Source of the DNA: Selaginella moellendorffii
Taxonomy: Eukaryota > Streptophyta > Lycopodiopsida > Selaginellales > Selaginellaceae
DNA: 64,000 nucleotides
NCBI RefSeq assembly: GCF_000143415.4
Contig: NW_003314264.1
Span: forward strand, 636,124 to 700,123
Direction of reading: 5' to 3'
In this document: piece after piece, positions 1 through 9,539 of the stretch
How positions within the stretch are numbered: the first letter of the stretch is position 1
Layout of the letters: the number at the start of each line of letters is the position of its first letter
Translations under genes and position numbers: made by a program
The notes under the pieces: generated by a model
The model's database searches: none
Told to the model about the DNA's origin: nothing
Seen by the model: only the letters and a program-made list of their open reading frames with translations

Positions 1-258
1 AGAAACTTTACCTCTTGTTGAGCAAAGTCACATTTGCTCTCTTTAGCATACAGCTTGTGTTCCCTTAGTTTCTCAAACACCTTCGCCAAGTGTTCGGCAT
101 GCTCCTCTAGCGTCTCGCTATAGATCAGGATGTCGTCGATATAGATGACCACGAAGTGATCCAGATAGGGTACAAAGACGTGGTTCATTAGCGCCAAAAA
201 CGTTGCCGGCGCATTACATAGCCCGAAGGGCATCACCAGAAACTCAAAGCTCCGATAC
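1..258 (-). pseudogene. Ty3/gypsy reverse transcriptase fragment
   Basis: The minus strand is open across about 85 codons and reads a gypsy-type reverse transcriptase palm. [17 protein letters not shown] (fingers/palm entry) is followed by [18 protein letters not shown], with the catalytic YIDD at 132-143, then the conserved EEH..HL..VFEKLRE..LYAK..KC segment. In the family this enzyme copies the element RNA into cDNA. The fragment leaves the window at position 1, so its 3' side (RNase H, integrase) is not seen. On its 5' side it ends abruptly at about 258, where it is joined directly to a primer-binding site and an LTR. Gag, protease and the first part of RT are therefore missing. Confidence 0.92.
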
Positions 259-260
259 CA
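249..260 (-). promoter_or_regulatory. Primer-binding site (initiator-Met tRNA type) of LTR A
   Basis: The minus strand reads GGCTTACA (LTR end), ATT, then TGGTATCGGAGC, one base off the usual plant TGGTATCAGAGC primer-binding site. It fixes the LTR at 264-1387 as the 5' LTR of an element running leftward. Confidence 0.7.
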
Positions 261-263
261 AAT

Positions 264-1387
264 TGTAAGCCACAAATTTTTCCTTTCCACTTTGCCAGCT
301 TACCTCGCGTATCTGTCCAACACTGCCTTGGCTTTTGCTAAGTTCCCTCGCCAAGGTTCTCGCCTATGGTACCAGCTCCTACTTGGTTTCAGCTACTCAC
401 TGCACGAGCAACGGAGTGTTAGCCATCCTTCCACGGATTCCCAAATCACTCCCAATCCCCCTCCCCGGGTTAGACTGGACTTAAGGTTCGGCTACACTCC
501 CCACAAGCACAAGCAGCCAAGCACACCAAGCTTCCAGGTTCCTAACATCCCTTGGTACCACAAGACTTGATCATGGGACCCTCTAAATCCCAAGTCTTGA
601 GTGCAACACTTGCTTCGGGACGCCGGGGCGAAACACCGTGGCCTAGCGGCCCGGTATGGGTACCTCTCGCCCCCCACTTCCATCCCGAAAGAAAGCCCAA
701 GCCCCTAGGAAGGGCGAGGACCAATGAGCCGCATGGTACTCAAGTGGGGCACCATTCCACATGAGCCGGGAGCACCGCAATCGGTTTCCCTTTCGGGAGT
801 GGGAGCTGCTCTTGAGCACTTCCTTGGATGGCCCCTCCGGCACCATCCAAGTCCATGCTCACTCCCACCCAAGGCCCCTCGGTCCCAGTCTCAACCTCAA
901 GTCGGTTTGGAAGCCCAACTGGAGAGTCCCTTCAAAACTGGTTCCTGGACCTCACTATCCCTACTATACTTTTGGAACCCCCTGCAGCCCCCCCCCCCTG
1001 GGAGACGCACGCTTTGGGCTTTCACCCCTTGACCCGTATTAGTATTTGGACTTAGCCTCTGGCTCGATCTCGGACCCGATTTCGGATCCGACTTCGGATT
1101 CGGGTTCGGACTCGATCACGGACTCGATCTCGGACTCGATCTCGGACCCGACCTCGGACTTGACCTCGGACTTGGTCTTGGACCCGATTTCGGATCTCGG
1201 ACTCCGTCTCGAACTCGGTCCCCGAGTCGGTCTCGGACTCGATTCCGGACTCTATCTCGAACTCGGTCCTAGAGTCGGTCTTGGACTCGATCCTCGAGTT
1301 GGTCCCATCCGATGAACTCTTTGTCATTTCGGCCAAGCATTTGGGGATCCTTTAGCCAACGAAATCGCGGGGAGTCAGTTCCTTACA
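264..1387 (-). repeat. Gypsy-family LTR, copy A
   Basis: Bounded by TGTAAGCC on the plus strand and CCTTACA at 1387, so the minus strand runs TGTAAGG...GGCTTACA. It matches copy B (1577-2733) in inverted orientation over its whole length and copy C (23383-24309) except for a short repeat block. A PBS follows directly at 249-260 on the minus strand. Open frames inside are shadows of low-complexity sequence. Confidence 0.85.
1049..1300. repeat. CTCGGA-type tandem array in LTR A
   Basis: Degenerate hexamer/dodecamer array built on CTCGGACTCGAT and CTCGGACCCGAT variants. It produces spurious SDSISD/RDRVRD-type frames on both strands. Confidence 0.85.
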
Positions 1388-1576
1388 CATACTAGGGCGT
1401 GGTGAGGTTAGGGGTATAGGGACACCTATATTCCGTTGTCATGGGCTCTTGGCCGGGGAGGCTAACTTAGGCACACTACTAAGTGGGGGGATGCCCCCGG
1501 AGACATGGTCAACAAGTCGTAGGATAAAACGAGACGTTCGATGTGGGCATCGAACTTCTTCTATGGGTGATGGAGT
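1388..1576. other. Spacer between the inverted LTRs A and B
   Basis: 189 bp separating the outer ends of two LTRs in head-to-head orientation. I see no coding sequence, PBS or polypurine tract in it. Confidence 0.6.
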
Positions 1577-2733
1577 TGTAAGGAACCGACTCCCCGAGAT
1601 GTTGTAGGCTAAAGGATCCCCAAAAACTTGACCAAAATGACAAAGAGTTCATCGGATGGGACCAAGTCGAGGATCGAGTCCAAGACCGACTCTAGGACCG
1701 AGTTCGAGATAGAGTCCGGAATCGAGTCCGAGACCGACTTGGGGACCGAGTTCGAGTCCGAGTTCGAGACCGAGTTCGAGACGGAGTCCGAGATCCGAAA
1801 TCGGGTCCGAGACCAAGTCCGAGGTCGAGTCCGAGGTCGGGTCCGAGATCGGGTCCGAGATCGAGTCCGAGATCGAGTCCAAGACCGAATCCGAAGTTGG
1901 ATCCGAAATCGGGTCCGAGATCGAGCCAGAGACTAAGTCCAAATACTAATACGGGTCAAGGGGTGAAAGCCCAAAGTGTGCGTCTCCCGGGGGGGGGGGG
2001 CTGCAGGGGGTTCCAAAAGTATAGTAGGGATAGTGAGGTCCAAGAACCAGTTTTGAAGGGACTCTCCAGTTGGGCTTCCAAACCGACTTGAGGTTGAGAC
2101 TGGGACCGAGGGGCCTTGGGTGGGAGTGAGCATGGACTTGGGTGGTGCCGGAGGGGCCATCCAAGGAAGTGCTCAAGAGCAGCTCCCACTCCCGAAAGGG
2201 AAACCGATTGCGGTGCTCCCGGCTCATGTGGAGTGGTGCCCCACTTGAGTACCATGCGGCTCATTGGTCCTCGCCCTTCCTAGGGGCTTGGGCTTTCTTT
2301 CGGGATGGAAGTGGGGGGCGAGAGGTACCCATACCGGGCCGCTAGGCCACGGTGTTTCGCCCCGGCGTCCCGAAGCAAGTGTTGCACTCAAGACTTGGGA
2401 TTTAGAGGTCCCATGATCAAGTCTTGTGGTACCAAGGGGTGTTAGGAATCTGGAGGCTTGGTGTGCTTGGCTGTTTGTGCCTGCGGGGAGTGTAGCCGAA
2501 CCTTAAGTCCAGTCTAACCCGGAGAGGGGGATTGGGAGAGATTTGGGAATCCGTAGATGGATGGCTAACACTCCGTTGCTCGTGCAGTAAGTAGCTAAAA
2601 CCAAGTAGGACCAAGTAGGAGCTGGTACCATAGGCGGGAACCTTGGCGAGGGAACTTAGCACAAGCCAAGGCAGAGTTGGTCGGATAGACAAGGTAAGCT
2701 GGCAAATTGGAAAGGAAAAAATTGTGGCTTACA
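1577..2733 (+). repeat. Gypsy-family LTR, copy B
   Basis: Runs from TGTAAGGAACCGACTCC to GTGGCTTACA on the plus strand and is the inverted partner of copy A. No PBS follows its right end. Instead the sequence enters the integrase-core pseudogene at 2734, which this LTR truncates. The five bases on either side (GGAGT, CCAGC) do not match, so its left flank has been rearranged. Confidence 0.85.
1660..1935. repeat. CTCGGA-type tandem array in LTR B
   Basis: Inverted counterpart of the array at 1049-1300, slightly longer. The same position in LTR C (about 23466-23520) keeps only a few units. Confidence 0.85.
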
Positions 2734-2739
2734 CCAGCA

Positions 2740-4034
2740 TAATCCTACAAAAGCAAAATTAATAAAGAATTCTGTAACATTACTAAAATTCTTACCCAAA
2801 CTCTCATTCCATCGGTTGAAATAAGTTTGCAGGAACATGAGATGGTCTAAAGTAATCACCACATCGATATGGATAGACCTCATGGACGTTCCAGGTTGCA
2901 ACCCAATGTGAAATATCCTTCTTGAGGTATAGAGCAAAACCACAACATAGACTCTGGTTGTGCTATGGATTAGATACATTGAGAATTCCTATATCTTCCA
3001 TGGACTCAAAAAGGTGTTTATAAAACCACACCGCGCACTCAAAGAGTTCTCTCCACAAATGCTCTATAGGCTGTAAAACAAATTTGATTTAGTCCTTATT
3101 TGGAAAAACTTTAATGCTGTGAGTACCTGGTTACATGTTGATGTCCCACATATGAAGCTCCTAGCTGTAGGACCCCAACAGCGGACCATGTCCCTCTCAA
3201 CCTCATTGTGTTCTGGAGCATTGTCGCTTCGGATGTGCTTGGGCCTTACAAATCAACGAACAGCCTGTGCATATGTGTTGAATATTGCATGGGATTTTTT
3301 GGAGGTAATTAGCTCGCAAGCTACAATATAATGAGTTGCCCGGAAAACAATGGCACGTACATCGAAACCATAGCTTACAAGCTTGCAATATGCTACAATA
3401 AGCATATTACCACATGTGTTGACAAAAAAAAAGAAATGAAAGAATACTCACAATCCATATGGCAAAGTGCATATGCCTCGTCGTTCTTATAAATCCATTG
3501 TCGAATCCTTGTCATGTGCCTTTGTTCCAGCCTACTGGGATCATGAGTGGCTAAAGCCTCACAAATTTGGCATCGGCAAAACTGGTATCCTCCAGTTCGA
3601 CAGCTAGATTGGGAATTGATAATCCCCCAGTTTGTGCCACCTCAATTCATGGCATTGTTATTTCGAACGTGATGAAGTACCTCTTCGGGTGGTACTTTGT
3701 AATATACACCTCTACAATTTAGATCAACAAGCTGCATCTATTTGTATAGTGTTGGCTTAGAAATTCTAAGATAGCATGCGAGGTAAAAGCAGTAGTCTTA
3801 GTCTTGAGGATTGTCAGGTGCATCCAAGTGCCAAATGCAGCTAGACTACCGAATGCCCTCGATTGCAAAAAATTATAGAAAGCCTAGAAACGTGCAAATC
3901 ATGAATTTAGAAGGCTAGAAACTAAGCAAACCTCTAGGAGAGCATCATTGTCACTATCCATACTGGAACCGCAGTCTGAATCACTAAAATTGGATGGAAG
4001 GCCATCCATGTTGTCTTCCTCGTCTTCCAGTAAC
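2740..4034 (-). pseudogene. Integrase-core (PF24764-like) DDE transposase, copy 1, truncated
   Basis: Minus-strand exons give the family order. An acidic exon (EDEEDNMDGLPSNFSDSD, from 4034) comes first, followed by an HTH-like stretch readable in copy 2 (ISKPTLYKYM). Next come an RLEQRHMTRIRQ segment and YALCHMD with a first Asp, then HIRSDNAPEHNEVERDM with the second Asp and NQ/PIEHLWREL with the Glu, split by an intron with gtac...ttttacag borders. The tail is HW.ATWNVHEV. In animals and fungi this domain has an RNase-H fold and the same RSD.G.EN / NQ.IERLWRD motifs, so a DNA transposase role is inferred. Several in-frame stops are present, and the 3' end is lost at LTR B. Confidence 0.72.
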
Positions 4035-4628
4035 CTAGATGAAAAAGTTTCAGTGACACAAATTTGAAGTAAACTAGCGAGGGAACTATACTCATGGTAA
4101 GAACTTGAAAGTCTATAGAGAGCAATCGAGTAGTAAATCAAAGCTAGTTCCAACACTGCCCACGAAAACATTTGAAACCAATCACTAGCAAACCAAGTTA
4201 ACTTCCACATCTGCTACCAAGAAACATGTGCTTTCCATCGCACTTTAGGGTTAATTTCTTAGTGGGGCAGCTTGCACCCTGCTGCCATGACCAGGCGCTA
4301 AAGCAAGGAAGCATCTCCTAAACCCTATGACCTAATGAATCCCTATGTCATGGGGTCAAACTTGATGATATGTGACATCTATGTATAGAACATTGTTCAT
4401 ATTATGGGGACATCATCAACCCATCGGGCCAGCATCCATGGGGTATCCATGAGGGATCCAAATGACATTTAATGCCAAACCAATAGAAAACTGCCACATG
4501 GACACTGTATTGTGAGTGAAATTTGCTACAGTAACACTCACCCTTTTACAAATTGCACACCATAGCTTGTTTAAGCAGCTTTTATGTATAGGTATGCTCA
4601 TCCCTCTAGACATTGTGAATAGGGCTTC

Positions 4629-4835
4629 AGTCACATTATTTCAATTTAAGGTTTTTAGGTTTTTTTGCTATTTTGTAAGAGCTGCTCTCTTTCTTTAGAG
4701 TGTTAGATGGACTCTTCACATGGTATTAGAGGCATAATGCTTTAGACATTAGGTGTCATCTCTATCCTCTTGGAGAAATGGAGCAATGAATTTCCTTGAT
4801 GCAAAATTCTGGTTTATGAGGTGGGGATTTTGGCT
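4629..4835 (+). repeat. Copia-like LTR end and PBS, inverted relative to copy 2
   Basis: Reads ...GACTCTTCACA followed by TGGTATTAGAGGCA, an LTR end plus Met-tRNA type PBS, then an ATGGAGCAATG leader. The same block at 15600-15809 lies in the opposite orientation although both flanks are colinear. No coding sequence is recognisable between about 4210 and 5366, which includes a T-rich stretch at 5050-5240. Confidence 0.6.
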
Positions 4836-5366
4836 TGTGGTGTCTAGAATGACAAAATGATAAAAGTTGATAAAGGTTTGTGGGTTTATTTTTTATTGCT
4901 TGGCTTGTTGCCACACATTGCCATTTACAGTTGCATTGTGTGGCAAAATCATCTATACTAACAATAAAATCAGTTTTCAACAATTATACAAATGCATATA
5001 TGTGGTGAGTGTAAGCAATCTTGAGTTTGAGTTTTTATTACTACAAGTGGTTTTTAAGATTGCATATTTGAGACTTTTCCTTTTTGTTTCATACTTTTTA
5101 ATTTTTTTTTCCTTCCCTTTATTTTTATTTTCTTTCTTTTTACATTTACTTCCATCACTTTGGCCTTCCCATCAATGTTTCTGTTCAATATTTTTATTTT
5201 GCTCCTTTATTTCTCAAATCCCTCCAACAATCTTTATATTATAGCAATTGACTAGCTCAAGAAAGAGTATTCTAATCTCTTCAACTTTGAATTATTATCC
5301 TCAAGCAAAAGCCAAAATTGGCATTGCTTTGAAAGTGCAAGCTTGTGGACATAAATTTGCCATCAA

Positions 5367-5594
5367 ATGAGGAAGACTGGAGGATGGAGTGCTGCAAAGA
5401 TACTAATTTTAGAGATGCTAGCCAAGATCAAGAAGAAGGATCCCAGCATGTACAAGCCAAAGGTGAAGTTTTCCGATAACAATGGTGATGAAATCCAGGA
5501 AGAGAAGGCTTTGAAGGAGAGGAAGAAACCAATGTACTTGAAAGATGTTCTGGCTAAGCAAGTTCTGGAAAATCCTGAGGGGGACAAGGATTGA
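5367..5594 (+). pseudogene. KRI1-like ORF fragment, copy 1
   Basis: A 75-codon frame starting MRKTGGWSAAKILILEMLAK and reading on through IKKKDPSMY.PKVKFSD and KPMYLKDVLAKQVLE. These two motifs resemble the N-terminal half of KRI1, a nucleolar ribosome-biogenesis protein (KKDP.IY..DVKF...; MYLKDV.A.QLLE). Full KRI1 is several hundred residues, so this is at most one captured exon or a retro-copied piece. It is kept open in both duplicated segments with only two or three substitutions. It lies on the opposite strand to, and just downstream of, the coiled-coil gene. The KRI1 assignment rests on motif memory only. Confidence 0.45.
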
Positions 5595-5599
5595 AATCC

Positions 5600-7259
5600 T
5601 CCACAACACTCACTTCATTTATCTGCAGCATCAGGATCCAAAATTCTAATACTTTCAAGGTCCACCCCCAGCATGAAAGCTCGGCTGGAAGGTCGTCTAT
5701 GTAGCTCAGCAAAAGAGCCAGCCACATTGTCCTCGAGGGATTGTCAATGAAACATTTGCCATTGATAAAGACGACCTTCTAGGAGGTGTTCTTCCAAAGT
5801 TGCCAAAGATATCCAGCCACAGTAGCAAGAGCAGTGGTCTGGAGGAAGGTTGTCATTATCCAAAGTGCCGTGTCTCAAGGCCGATACGAAACTTTTTATC
5901 TCCGTAAGAGTGAGCGACCCATGTACATGTATGTTTTACTCCATTCCAGAGAAAGCGGAAGTATGGAGCTCCCGAAAAGTCGCATGGCTTGTCCAGTCAG
6001 TGCCATCGTCAGCAAAATCTGCGGTCAGGTTCTCGTTCAGCTTCTTGGCCCAGGCGATCTTGTCTAACACAAAAAATTATGGCCTAGACATCATTTTTAC
6101 CAGGCACCTAAGAATCGGCTGGAGGAAGTCCCGCTGCTGGCGCTGATGCTGTGAGAGGCACAATAAAGTCTATGGAGGAATGGCCACAGAATTAAACACA
6201 GCCAAAGGGCAAACGGGGGTGAGAATGACCACAAGGATGCGGAGATTACCAGATATCCACACAGAAAGAAAGAAACAGATTCAGGAAGCAAAAATCCTTA
6301 ACCGTGACCAGACAGGGAAAGCAAAGCAGGACAGTGGAGCCGCTCCGGGATAAAGAGTTGCTGCTGCTCCGGGTGAAAGAGAGGCTGCTGCGGGAGAGGA
6401 GAACTCGGTTAGTCATCTCTTCCATGTGTGGTTATGGTCAGGGATTTCGCGACACAGATCTGAGAGACGAAGGGGTACTCGACAGAGAGGGCTACCAGAT
6501 TAGCAGCGACGAAATTTGAAAGAAAAGGCATCGCGGAATGACCAAGTAAAACACAAGACAGACATGAAAAGCAAACAAAGGGGCTTTGGAGGAACGCACA
6601 GACTTGTGAGCAGAACTGAGCAAACTATAGTGTCAGGCTACCAGTCATCCCAAAAAGAAGACACCCAACTAAACAGACAGCATTAAAGTAGCATCCAGAA
6701 CTGGACAAATGGAATACCAAGAACTGGACAGAAAATGGGCTTTCCCAATTGCTTACCAGATCCGTGCACTGCAACATTCAGAACAAAACAAAGTTAGTAT
6801 TAGATCTAGAAGAAAAAACCAGGGTCTCAACAGCCATAGCCATACAAGGACGACCAAGGGAGCATGCGTCAGCATAGCCAAAAGCCACACTTCCAGCAAC
6901 CCAAAATAAAAGCGAATTGAAGCCACCTCTGGCAAAATCCTTAACCATGGCCGAAAGCAGCCATAGCCACATGGAACCACACACACAGCAAAACGCCCCA
7001 AATCGAGGGGGAAAGCTAAATACACAAAGAATGACTTACCATTACATTGGAGGAGGAGGAGTTCCTTCTTCCGCAGCTGTAATTTTTCCTTCCGCAGCTG
7101 TTCTTTTTCCTTCCGCAGCTGCTCTTCCTTCTTCTGCCAATAGTCCGCCAGAGATAGATTGTCACTCTGAAAGGCAGAGAGAAAAGATTTCCCAGCCGCT
7201 TGGATCTGCGGCTCAAGAAGCCCGATTTGAGCCTCCACCTTAGCCAATTCCTCGTCCAT
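5600..7259 (-). pseudogene. Coiled-coil (Crinkler-like N-terminus) multi-exon gene, copy 1
   Basis: Exon 1 (7040-7259) starts MDEELAKVEAQIGLLEPQIQ and passes into a charged heptad-rich coil (repeats of QLRKEK, ending KKELLLLQ). It stops at a clean donor, CAATG|GTAAGTC. The region downstream is intronic in character. A 3' coding-like patch at about 5625-6060 reads LRHGTLDNDNLP and GVDLESIRILDPDAADK before a stop. The N-terminal coil resembles proteins of the Crinkler/RHS-like family known from some plants, oomycetes and fungi, but no NTPase or nuclease domain is visible. A conserved upstream segment (7260-7390) may hold the promoter. Confidence 0.45.
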
Positions 7260-8094
7260 TTCGTTAGTTGAAACCCTCGCCGCCGCGCGCTGGAATCGAT
7301 GATCCGGAGAGCGATCAAGAGCGACAGTGGCGCCCTAGAATCGTCAGGGACCGCACGATTTTCATCCGACGGCCCGGTGGTTTAGACCACTAACTCAATT
7401 ATAAACACAAGAGACAAAAAGTGAAAACTTAGCCACAATTTTGTTTGTATGGCATGCAATTCATAAAAGGGTGGATTTTACAACGGTGGATTTCATTCAC
7501 ACTAGGTGTATGTGTACTATTGGTCCATGTGTATCAAAACACAAGCATAGAATATTTTACGAATATCCAATCCTTATGCCCCAAATGGGCATCATGCTTA
7601 TAACAATGACCCATGCTATGTATGGAATGGCGCTATTCATGGCCCATATACCCATTCATCCCATGCATTCTAGCAAGTTGTTAATGTTGTAAACCAAATG
7701 GACAATTGACTAAATTGTATACCATATTACTTTATCTAGGGTACTATATTCTCACATCTTGCTCTTGGCGCTCATGGCAAAAGAATTAAATTATCCTTTT
7801 CTGGCACACCTCTTTTAACATAGTGTTCATAACAAGTGTAAGTGGACTCCATTTAGCTCCATTGCAAAGCCATGGATATATACTATCTGGAGTCATGTCT
7901 CTAATGCATCCCATTGAGTTTATATTTCGTTGCCATTGATTTCCAGTGTAGCTCTCTCAACACTTTAGTTTTGTACCAAGATGCTTAGAAGATTTGCATA
8001 TGACTCAAAAGTAAGTTGAAGTCTAACTAATTTGATGAATTGGTGGGGTTTATATTTCAATTGTGTACTACGTAAAGGTGCATAGTGTTGATGT
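7260..8094. other. AT-rich region without recognised gene
   Basis: Only the first about 130 bases (GC-rich, upstream of the coiled-coil exon) look structured. The rest has no open frame with family motifs. Confidence 0.5.
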
Positions 8095-8370
8095 TTGGAC
8101 CTGGAGTTCTCTCAACAAGAGCATGCTAAAGGAGATTTAGGAATGTGGAAGTTGTAATTGCATGTAGTAACATTTAGGATAACAAAAGACACTTTCAACA
8201 TTTTTCAATTAAAATTTTCAATAATTTTCAAATTGGACCTGGAGTTATCTCAAGAGGAGCATGCTAAAGGAGATTTGAGAATATGGAAGTTGCAATTGCA
8301 TGCAGTAACATTCAGGTGAGAAGAGCAATAACAATGGACACTTACAATATTTCCAATCATAATTATTTCA
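8095..8370 (+). repeat. Two-unit tandem duplication, period 138 bp
   Basis: Unit 1 begins TTGGACCTGGAGTTCTCTCA at 8095 and unit 2 TTGGACCTGGAGTTATCTCA at 8233. Both continue with GAGCATGCTAAAGGAGATTT and end in AATT-rich sequence. Divergence between the units shows this is an old duplication. Confidence 0.8.
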
Positions 8371-8666
8371 AATTTTGAAATTTGTAAAAAGGGTTTCCAA
8401 GCATGGGGCAAAACTATCCAATGTATCCTGTGTGCTACAGCCAAAGAACTGGAGTTTTCAGGGATTGAAAGTTCGTACTCACTTTGGTAAGAGTATATTT
8501 GTGATAGTTTCCTATATGCTCTAACCCTTTTGCAATGTTTGAAGTTTCTAAGTTTACTCCTAGCATGGCAAACTGGAGAGGATTCTATGACTTTTTTGAG
8601 GCACAATAATGGATCCAACAAGGGATAGGACCAAGGATTCTATATAATGCCTCCTCCTCTCAAGGC

Positions 8667-9074
8667 TTGACAATCCCTCCAACAAGGCAACCCAAGACTA
8701 CTTCTAATGTTGTGCCAATCACTGAGGGGAAAGGTCTTGCTAAAGAAAGCGATAGCAAGGGATATGTTACTACTCGAGATGCAAGCAAGGACGAGTTCAC
8801 AGACCTAGAGGGTGATTTTGGTTCTACCATGAAACAAGCTAAGAGTTCCTCAAGCAAGGATGAGTATCATATAGCACCCAAGCTCAATAGTTTTGACCCA
8901 GATCCTAAATTGGGAGTTGCTTTGGAAGCTAAAGTGATTACCCTTGGTGAGGCAAGCATAAGCCAAAAGGGTACTAGGGCCCCAAATGCCTATAATGGGC
9001 ATTTGTGGAATATTTTGAATATTCTTACCTTTAACTTTGTTAATGAACTGGAAAGAGTCTCTTTCAAAGTGTGA
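8667..9074 (+). CDS. Unrecognised 135-residue ORF
   Basis: Open from MTIPPTRQPKTTSNVVPITE to a stop at 9074. It is hydrophilic, Lys/Ser/Asp-rich in its first 90 residues and has no motif I can place. It is the longest open frame between the duplicated segments. It could be a remnant of a gag-like or transposon accessory protein, or chance. Confidence 0.25.
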   Translation: MTIPPTRQPKTTSNVVPITEGKGLAKESDSKGYVTTRDASKDEFTDLEGDFGSTMKQAKSSSSKDEYHIAPKLNSFDPDPKLGVALEAKVITLGEASISQKGTRAPNAYNGHLWNILNILTFNFVNELERVSFKV

Positions 9075-9539
9075 CACATATTTCAAGATAATTATCTATT
9101 TTTATTGTGAAAGTGTTTAGATTATGGTACTTCCACAACATCAACCTAATCCATACAAGCTCTCTAGATTTTGGAGTGCCCGGGTGGATCTTGTGTTTGG
9201 TCCACTCCATTGACGTGTATGTTAAAGGGAAGAAAACTTCTCGTGTGCATGTGGAGAACCTGGGAAATCGAGTAGATGATGTACCCTGTCTCTCAATGTG
9301 GATCCAAATAGGCTCTCCCGATCAGAACTCTAGAGAATCAACCGCAAAGTGATGGAACTTGGATAACTCTTTCAGGCTCATATTTATAAAATGTTCAAAC
9401 ATACAAGAGTTTTAGTTATTTGTGAAAGTAAATAGTTACCTCGAATGATATCCACAATCCAGCTATGGAAGTTCTCTCCAAAGTCTTAATCAAAGATTAG
9501 GCAGTTGATGACCTCTACGGGAGGAATGATCATCCTTAC

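Larger units (their letters stand above)
2734..7229. repeat. Direct repeat, copy 1 (matches 13803-18245)
   Basis: The segment repeats in the same order and orientation about 11.05 kb downstream. It carries the integrase-core gene, a KRI1-like ORF and most of the coiled-coil gene. Base substitutions and small indels are frequent, so the duplication is not recent. Copy 1 is cut on the left by LTR B. Confidence 0.9.

Noticed and set aside
1046-1942. Open frames of SDSISD and RDRVRD repeats on both strands
   Set aside because: They are translations of the CTCGGA-type tandem array in LTRs A and B, open in several frames at once.
5040-5245. Phe/Leu/Ser-rich frame (125 codons) as a membrane protein
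   Set aside because: It is a T-rich stretch without conserved start or motif; the duplicate at 16098-16340 differs in start and length.
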